This document shows, piece by piece, positions 6,865 to 7,107 of a stretch of DNA of 7,107 bases; position 1 is the stretch's first letter; each line of letters begins with the position of its first letter. Source of the DNA: JACRBK01 sp964427955 (GTDB lineage Bacteria; Chloroflexota; Anaerolineae; Aggregatilineales; Aggregatilineaceae); NCBI GenBank assembly GCA_964427955.1, contig CAYRWY010000313.1, forward strand, positions 1-7,107. The letters run 5' to 3'. The notes below the pieces were generated by a model, which saw only the letters and a list, made by a program, of their open reading frames with translations, did no database searches and was not told the origin of the DNA. The translations under genes were made by a program, and so were the position numbers.

Positions 6865-6937
6865 AGGACAAGGCTGTGATTGCGTCACAAAACCTTAACT
6901 TGACGCACATTGGGCACAGATTATCTGTCCGGCACCA

Positions 6938-7107
6938 TCACCCGCTGCGCTGGACCCAGTCGATCACCTGATCCAGCGGGATCATCGCGCGGTCCGGCTG
7001 GTCACGCCGCTTGACCTCGACACTCTGCGTCCCCAGCGACTTTTTGCTGACCGTCAGCCGGATCGGGATGCCGATCAGGTCGGCGTCGGCGAATTTCACC
7101 CCGGCGG
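6938..7107 (-). CDS. proS: Prolyl-tRNA synthetase, C-terminal end (5' part outside window)
   Basis: The minus-strand frame entering at the right edge ends in TGA at 6938-6940 and gives 55 residues, beginning AGVKFADADLIGIPIRLTVS and ending IPLDQVIDWVQRSG. The signature AGVKFADADLIGIP followed by a VSKKSLGTQSVEVKRR strand is the end of the anticodon-binding domain of bacterial ProS, comparable to GVMFADMELIGIP in the E. coli enzyme. The enzyme charges tRNA-Pro in the cytoplasm. The catalytic part lies beyond the window, so type and completeness cannot be judged. The end matches the family's usual C-terminus without an extra zinc-binding extension, suggesting the prokaryotic-type enzyme. Confidence 0.92.
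   Translation of the reverse strand, partial: AGVKFADADLIGIPIRLTVSKKSLGTQSVEVKRRDQPDRAMIPLDQVIDWVQRSG

Noticed and set aside
6881..6928. Possible proS terminator in the TGCGTCA/TGACGCA and ACAGAT/ATCTGT palindromes
   Set aside because: The stems are 6-7 pairs, one with a 13-base loop, and neither is followed by a T-run on the minus strand.

Overview
This window looks like a high-GC chromosome segment from a free-living bacterium, most plausibly a member of the Chloroflexota (Anaerolineae-like). That placement is an inference. It rests on the IF2 with a very short N-terminus, the NusA with a long charged C-terminal tail, the compact nusA-rnpM-infB order, and the GTAGGGGC-type and CCTCACCCC-type hairpin repeats that I associate with this phylum. 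No rRNA or other taxonomic marker is present.

Layout from left to right. Positions 2-253 (+) hold the C-terminus of what looks like an IS4-type transposase, cut by the window edge. Positions 254-445 carry inverted-repeat hairpins and no gene. A strong intrinsic terminator (446-490, minus) closes the central operon. That operon runs right to left on the minus strand: nusA (4635-2728), rnpM/ylxR (2719-2426) and infB (2300-516). Two sigma70-type promoters lie in the AT-rich region 4636-4986, with a hairpin in the short leader and a 7-bp-arm inverted repeat over the -35 of the proximal promoter. Next, also on the minus strand, is an exported protein of unknown function (4987-6387) with an SH3-like module and two related PsbP/DUF1795-like modules. 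A short divergent intergenic region separates it from a plus-strand remnant of an aminoglycoside-phosphotransferase-fold kinase (6537-6719). A GTAGGGGC hairpin element ends the remnant at codon 52. A compound double-hairpin repeat (6750-6864) follows, and the window ends in the 3' end of proS on the minus strand (6938-7107).

The core genes serve gene expression. NusA acts in transcription elongation and antitermination, RnpM is an RNA-binding partner of RNase P, IF2 delivers initiator tRNA, and prolyl-tRNA synthetase charges tRNA-Pro. The operon is a reduced form of the usual rimP-nusA-ylxR-ylxQ-infB-rbfA cluster: the upstream promoters and downstream terminator show that rimP, ylxQ and rbfA are not part of this unit.

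I see no convincing new multi-gene system here. The observations most worth a second look are the kinase gene truncated exactly at a repeat boundary, the repeat hairpin inside the nusA-infB transcript, the folded infB leader that separates a near-perfect Shine-Dalgarno from its start codon, and the dual-promoter leader of nusA.
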